A stretch of 64,000 nucleotides of DNA from Syngnathus acus (Eukaryota; Chordata; Actinopteri; Syngnathiformes; Syngnathidae): positions 6,591,001 to 6,655,000 of the forward strand of contig NC_051087.1 in the NCBI RefSeq assembly GCF_901709675.1, written 5' to 3'. Each line of letters begins with the position of its first letter. Positions within the stretch are counted from its first letter, which is position 1. The translations under genes were made by a program, and so were the position numbers. The notes beneath the pieces are model-generated. The model was not told the origin of the DNA, did not search any database, and was given only the letters and a program-made list of their open reading frames with translations. Positions 62,287 through 64,000 of the stretch are shown here, piece by piece.

Positions 62287-63979
62287 TTACTTAAACATGG
62301 GGCATGTTTGGAGTGCTTCAGTTGCAGAAGTGAACTGCAGGACAGTGTCCTTAAAATGCGTGAGCTCCTTCAGGGCGTCTTTGCTGCTCTTCCCGCCTGT
62401 TCCACGGTACCTCATGGAGAGCAACTTGGAGCACAAGTAGTGGAGCCACAACACGTTGGAATGAGGGTGGTAGCTGTTCCAGTCGTTACTGTGACCGACA
62501 AAACAAGGCAAAAGTACAAGTTACAGATTTATGAACCCTGAAAGCTACGGTTACTGTGTGGATGAGGAGGATTCGTCAGCACTGGTACATTTGTGAGTAA
62601 ATTGTGAGGATAATTATTTCATTACATCCTAAATACTTCAGGTGACTTTTTTTGTCAAGCCTTTTCTTTAGTAACAAACTGTACAGTCCTGTAAACATGA
62701 ATGGAATGTTTGTTCCAAGTGACCTCCTCCCAACATACATTGCCAAATAAGTTAAAAAAATAAGTGGACTGACCCATTCTCTTCTCTCATGTGTCTATAG
62801 ATGTCAAACTGGTAATCTCCCTGACCCATGAAGAGCTCCTCATCATTTGAGATGTCACAGGACACTGTCAGACCATCTAAAGAGAAAACAGCCCATTGCA
62901 ATCAGTCTCATTTAAATTAAAAAAAAGTAGCTGTGCTGAGGTGATAGACAAGGGGGAAATGCCACTGACCGATTTCCAGTCTGGAAAGAGAGTAGTCAAT
63001 AATGCGTACAAACACGCCTTTTGTTTCCAAAGAGTGTGGTGCTCCATTGAAAAGGAAGCTTCCTGTCTTCTCCTTTGTCGTTTTGACCAGCACGTTGCCC
63101 CAGTGAAGGTCCCTTTAGAAAAAGTGATACATGACAAATCAAATACATTTCAAGAATTGAACTGAGAGAATTCAAAGGAGTCCAAATTAGTTTGTTACGA
63201 GAACTTCCCCACGAGCTGCATTTGGTCAACACTCGGCCGCCAGGTCTCGATCAAAGCGATCAAACATGTACCTGTGTTCAAAGTGCAGCTGCTGCTCAGC
63301 CACAGCCAGAGCAGCGGTCACTTGATGGAGAATACTTTTTGCCACCACCAACGATGATAACTTGAAGACACCAGAGATGTTGGATGTAAGAGGCAGAGAG
63401 CACCAAATGTAGCTAAAATAGGACTATTTGACACCACAAAAGAATGCAGTCAAAAGTTTGGGATGTGAATACCGTTCCATTGCTGTTCTCGAGGTCGACA
63501 CCACCAAACTCAAACTCCAGGATGATGAACAACTGGTCATTTTGGAATAAATCTACAAAACACAGAGAGAACAATCAGTACGTAACGTGTAAAACAATAT
63601 CCCTTATTTTTACGACACTGTAGTAAAAACAATCACTAAGCTTATTCTCTGACAGAGAATATATTCAGTAAAAAATATCTCCAATGAGACTTCAGTGCGT
63701 TCATGTTGCTGGATTCAAGGGAGTGAGAACACAACAAAAACCTGGTCTGTCATTCTCAGAGCCCTTTTTCCGATCAAAGTTGTCCCAGGCCTTCAGGAAT
63801 TCGGGCGGGTAGCAGCCTCGGACACAGTGGAGACTATTTGGGAACGAGACAAAAGTCAACAAGCGCAGAGAGACGAGCGTGCGGAGGTGAGAAAAGGACG
63901 CAGAAAGAAGATTTACTTATTAAGTCCAATGAAGCAGCTGGTCTGATTATCATGCTTGTCTTTCAGGCTGCTCAGCTCC
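62287..63979 (-). CDS. haspin: Serine/threonine-protein kinase haspin, 3' part (gene continues past window end)
   Basis: Atypical mitotic kinase that phosphorylates histone H3 Thr3 to place the chromosomal passenger complex at centromeres. Seven exons (high-low): 63979-63917, 63833-63742, 63552-63473, 63360-63272, 63112-62970, 62876-62774, 62488-62287, about 256 aa. Motifs in order are 'LHCVRGCYPPEFLKAWD', 'NDRPDLFQNDQLFIILEFEF', the catalytic loop 'HRDLHWGN', 'RIIDYSLSRLE' in place of DFG (human haspin has DYT), 'GDYQFDIYRHM' and 'YHPHSNVLWLHYL', with the end at 'CPMFK' (human ends LFK). The N-lobe start and the long regulatory N-terminus are outside the window. Convergent with fam184b. Confidence 0.93.
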
Positions 63980-64000
63980 CTGTAACAATACAAAATGGGT

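Noticed and set aside
1-64000. CRISPR array, operon, phage or bacterial defence system
   Set aside because: The DNA is vertebrate nuclear sequence with introns; no spaced repeat array or compact same-strand gene clusters occur.

Overview
The window is nuclear DNA of a ray-finned fish, probably a percomorph-type teleost. The evidence is intron-containing vertebrate genes with GT-AG splicing, AATAAA signals, many short microsatellites, and fish-style repeats: a tRNA-like SINE, a LINE fragment, a solo LTR, a Tc1 relic and a foldback MITE. I cannot name the species. Gene order is lcorl (+), ncapg (-), fam184b (+), haspin (-). The first three keep the LCORL-NCAPG-FAM184B neighbourhood of human chromosome 4p15, which is the main reason for calling the first gene lcorl rather than its paralogue lcor.

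Layout. Bases 1-22,200 hold no gene I can support. They contain a diverged pair of direct ~270 bp noncoding repeats, a foldback MITE with perfect 27 bp termini, a Tc1-like relic and a dispersed repeat with a second copy in fam184b. Bases 22,231-36,100 are lcorl: six shared exons lead either to a terminal exon with two psq-type helix-turn-helix motifs (575 aa) or, by a phase-compatible splice, to a ~5 kb PALI-type exon with AT-hooks (1,896 aa). Bases 37,035-45,000 are ncapg (21 coding exons, 1,007 aa), with a TCTCGCGAGA element just upstream of its first, noncoding exon. Bases 46,760-61,970 are fam184b (18 exons modelled, about 1,288 aa, mostly coiled coil); its introns carry most of the recognisable retroelements. 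Bases 62,165-63,979 are the 3' seven exons of haspin, the histone H3 Thr3 kinase; its 5' part lies beyond the window.

Three of the four genes act on chromatin or chromosomes: LCORL is a CtBP/PRC2-linked corepressor, NCAP-G a condensin I subunit and haspin a mitotic H3 kinase. FAM184B has no established function. Exon coordinates were read from splice sites by hand and checked by reading-frame continuity. No alignment or database search was run, and family assignments rest on recognised motifs.
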